A stretch of 64,000 bases of DNA from CAVRTM01 sp963724015. Lineage in GTDB: Bacteria > Actinomycetota > Actinomycetes > Actinomycetales > Dermatophilaceae. This document shows, one piece after another, positions 63,054-64,000 of the stretch (position 1 is the first letter of the stretch; each line of letters opens with the position of its first letter). Location: contig CAVRTM010000017.1 in NCBI GenBank assembly GCA_963724015.1, forward strand, positions 1-64,000, written 5' to 3'. The position numbers and the translations under genes were made by a program. The notes beneath the pieces were generated by a model. It saw only the letters and a list, made by a program, of their open reading frames with translations. It ran no database searches and was not told where the DNA came from.

Positions 63054-64000
63054 CTAGCGGCCCATGCTGACGCGACCGTGCAGCAGGTTGCCGCGCCTGG
63101 AGGAACGCGGCGTCGCTCCAGACGGCATACCCCTGGCCGGACGTCACCGTGATCGTGTTGTTCCTCATCGTGAGGATCGCGCTGTTGCAGCCGGCGTGGC
63201 AGGTGACGCCACGTGCCGTCGGGCCGGTCAGCTGCACCGTGTTGTCGGAGAACACCGTCCCGTTGTTCGGTCCGTACTTCACCTTGGCGCCACGCACGAT
63301 GAGGCCGCGGGCCTCGCTGCAGCTGGCGCACGTCGCGCGAATCGTGTTGCGCGTGAACACGTTCCCGACGATCGTCGACTGCTTCTTGCTGTGCCCCAGC
63401 TCGGAGAAGTTGTTGTTGTCCACAGCGAGGTTGCCGGTGATGGTGTTGTGGTCACCGTCGTAGATCTCGAACGCGCCGCCGTCCCAGACCCAGTCATAGG
63501 ACCGGGCGACCGACCCGCGGACCGTGTTGCGCGGAGAACAGGTTGTGGTCGCCGTGGATGAGGAAGCCGAACGCGCCGGAGTCGTCCCCACCCGGCGACG
63601 GGGTGTTGACGTTCTCGATGTTGTTGTCCACCAACGTGTTGCCGGTGTACGTGCCGTAGTCGGATCCGGACTTGACGTAGATCCCGGTGGCATGGCGGGA
63701 GACCCGGGTGTTCCTGACGTGTCGTGGTCGCCGCTGACGCCGATGCCGCTGTAGCCGCACCGGTCCGCGGTGATGCCGTCCAGGACGAGCCAGGATCCGG
63801 ACAGCAGCACGCAGGCGCCCCGGGCGCCACCGCCGGTGATGACCGGCTGGGCCCCGGCACCGTAGGTGGAGACCGTGATCGGCGCACCGGGCCGTCCCGA
63901 CTCGGCCAGGGTGAAGCCCTTGCCGAACGTGCCGCCCCGCCGCAGGAGCACCCGCGTGCCCGGTGCGAACGTCGCGGCGGTCACCTTGGCCAGGCTCTTC
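63054..64000 (-). CDS. Right-handed parallel beta-helix protein, 5' cut by window (frameshifted)
   Basis: At least 310 residues of repeating strand turns with Asn/Gly ladders: GITADRCGYSGIGVSGDHDT, GTYTGNTLVDNNIE, NTITGNLAVDNNNFSELGHS, GTVFSDNTVQLTGPTARGV. This is the pectate-lyase/NosD-type beta-helix, usually secreted and acting on polysaccharides. Breaks occur near 63718, 63530 and 63095. The stop (GNLLHGRVSMGR end) lies at 63054. The N-terminus lies beyond base 64000. A polysaccharide role fits the neighbouring GH15-like gene. Confidence 0.8.

Overview
The window is high-GC, gene-dense bacterial DNA that looks like two unrelated actinobacterial fragments joined at about 15.46-15.48 kb. 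Left of that point lies an actinobacterium-like core block: guaA, nitroreductase, phospholipase D-like, branched-chain-type binding protein, MFS transporter, rplM-rpsI-glmM-glmS, a degenerate GGDEF protein, a sugar/sorbosone dehydrogenase-like protein, arfB, a HAD phosphatase and acpS-nnr-alr. The rplM-rpsI-glmM...acpS-nnr-alr order is the usual actinobacterial one; a deep-branching class such as Thermoleophilia is my guess. Essential genes here break frame about every 300 bp while the protein signal continues in the next frame, so these are most simply sequence errors. alr stops mid-gene at the junction, and a 3'-truncated Pls/PosA-type NRPS gene faces it from the other side.

Right of the junction is another high-GC actinobacterium; Propionibacteriales or Kineosporiales would fit, but this is inferred from gene content only. 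15.5-33.7 kb is almost free of frameshifts. It holds a cysteine dioxygenase-rhodanese operon with a Cys-containing leader peptide, tdh-kbl (threonine to glycine), a P450, a Cpn10-like protein with a DUF3618 protein, Bcp peroxiredoxin, tRNA-Leu(UAG), a lipase, a second arfB, a 13E12/DUF222 HNH gene with a perfect SOS box, a membrane molybdopterin oxidoreductase, and the conserved clpS-DUF2017-murI-MBL-rph-rdgB cluster.

33.7-47.8 kb holds NAD salvage (pncB, pncA), a Tat-exported 5'-nucleotidase, and tyrosine/homogentisate catabolism: hmgA diverging from an uncharacterised gene translationally coupled to fahA, then hppD with AsnC and IclR regulators. A second SOS-boxed 13E12 HNH gene, an RDD/DUF2510 protein and an APC permease lie between. 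47.9-57.1 kb carries an XPB-like helicase, DUF3039, AlgH, a DEAD-box RNA helicase with a 96-bp tandem repeat, VanZ-like, malic enzyme, an AAT-type permease and a membrane protein. The last 7 kb has thioredoxin, an ECF sigma/zinc anti-sigma pair, a lytic transglycosylase with a Ser/Thr/Pro tail, DUF429, a GH15-like enzyme and a beta-helix protein cut by the window edge. Frameshifts are frequent again from 34.7 to 43.7 kb and after 55 kb.

I see no CRISPR array, insertion sequence, prophage or defence island. The most interesting signals are the junction, the paired SOS-boxed 13E12 genes, the cysteine leader peptide, the unknown gene in the homogentisate operon and the helicase repeat.
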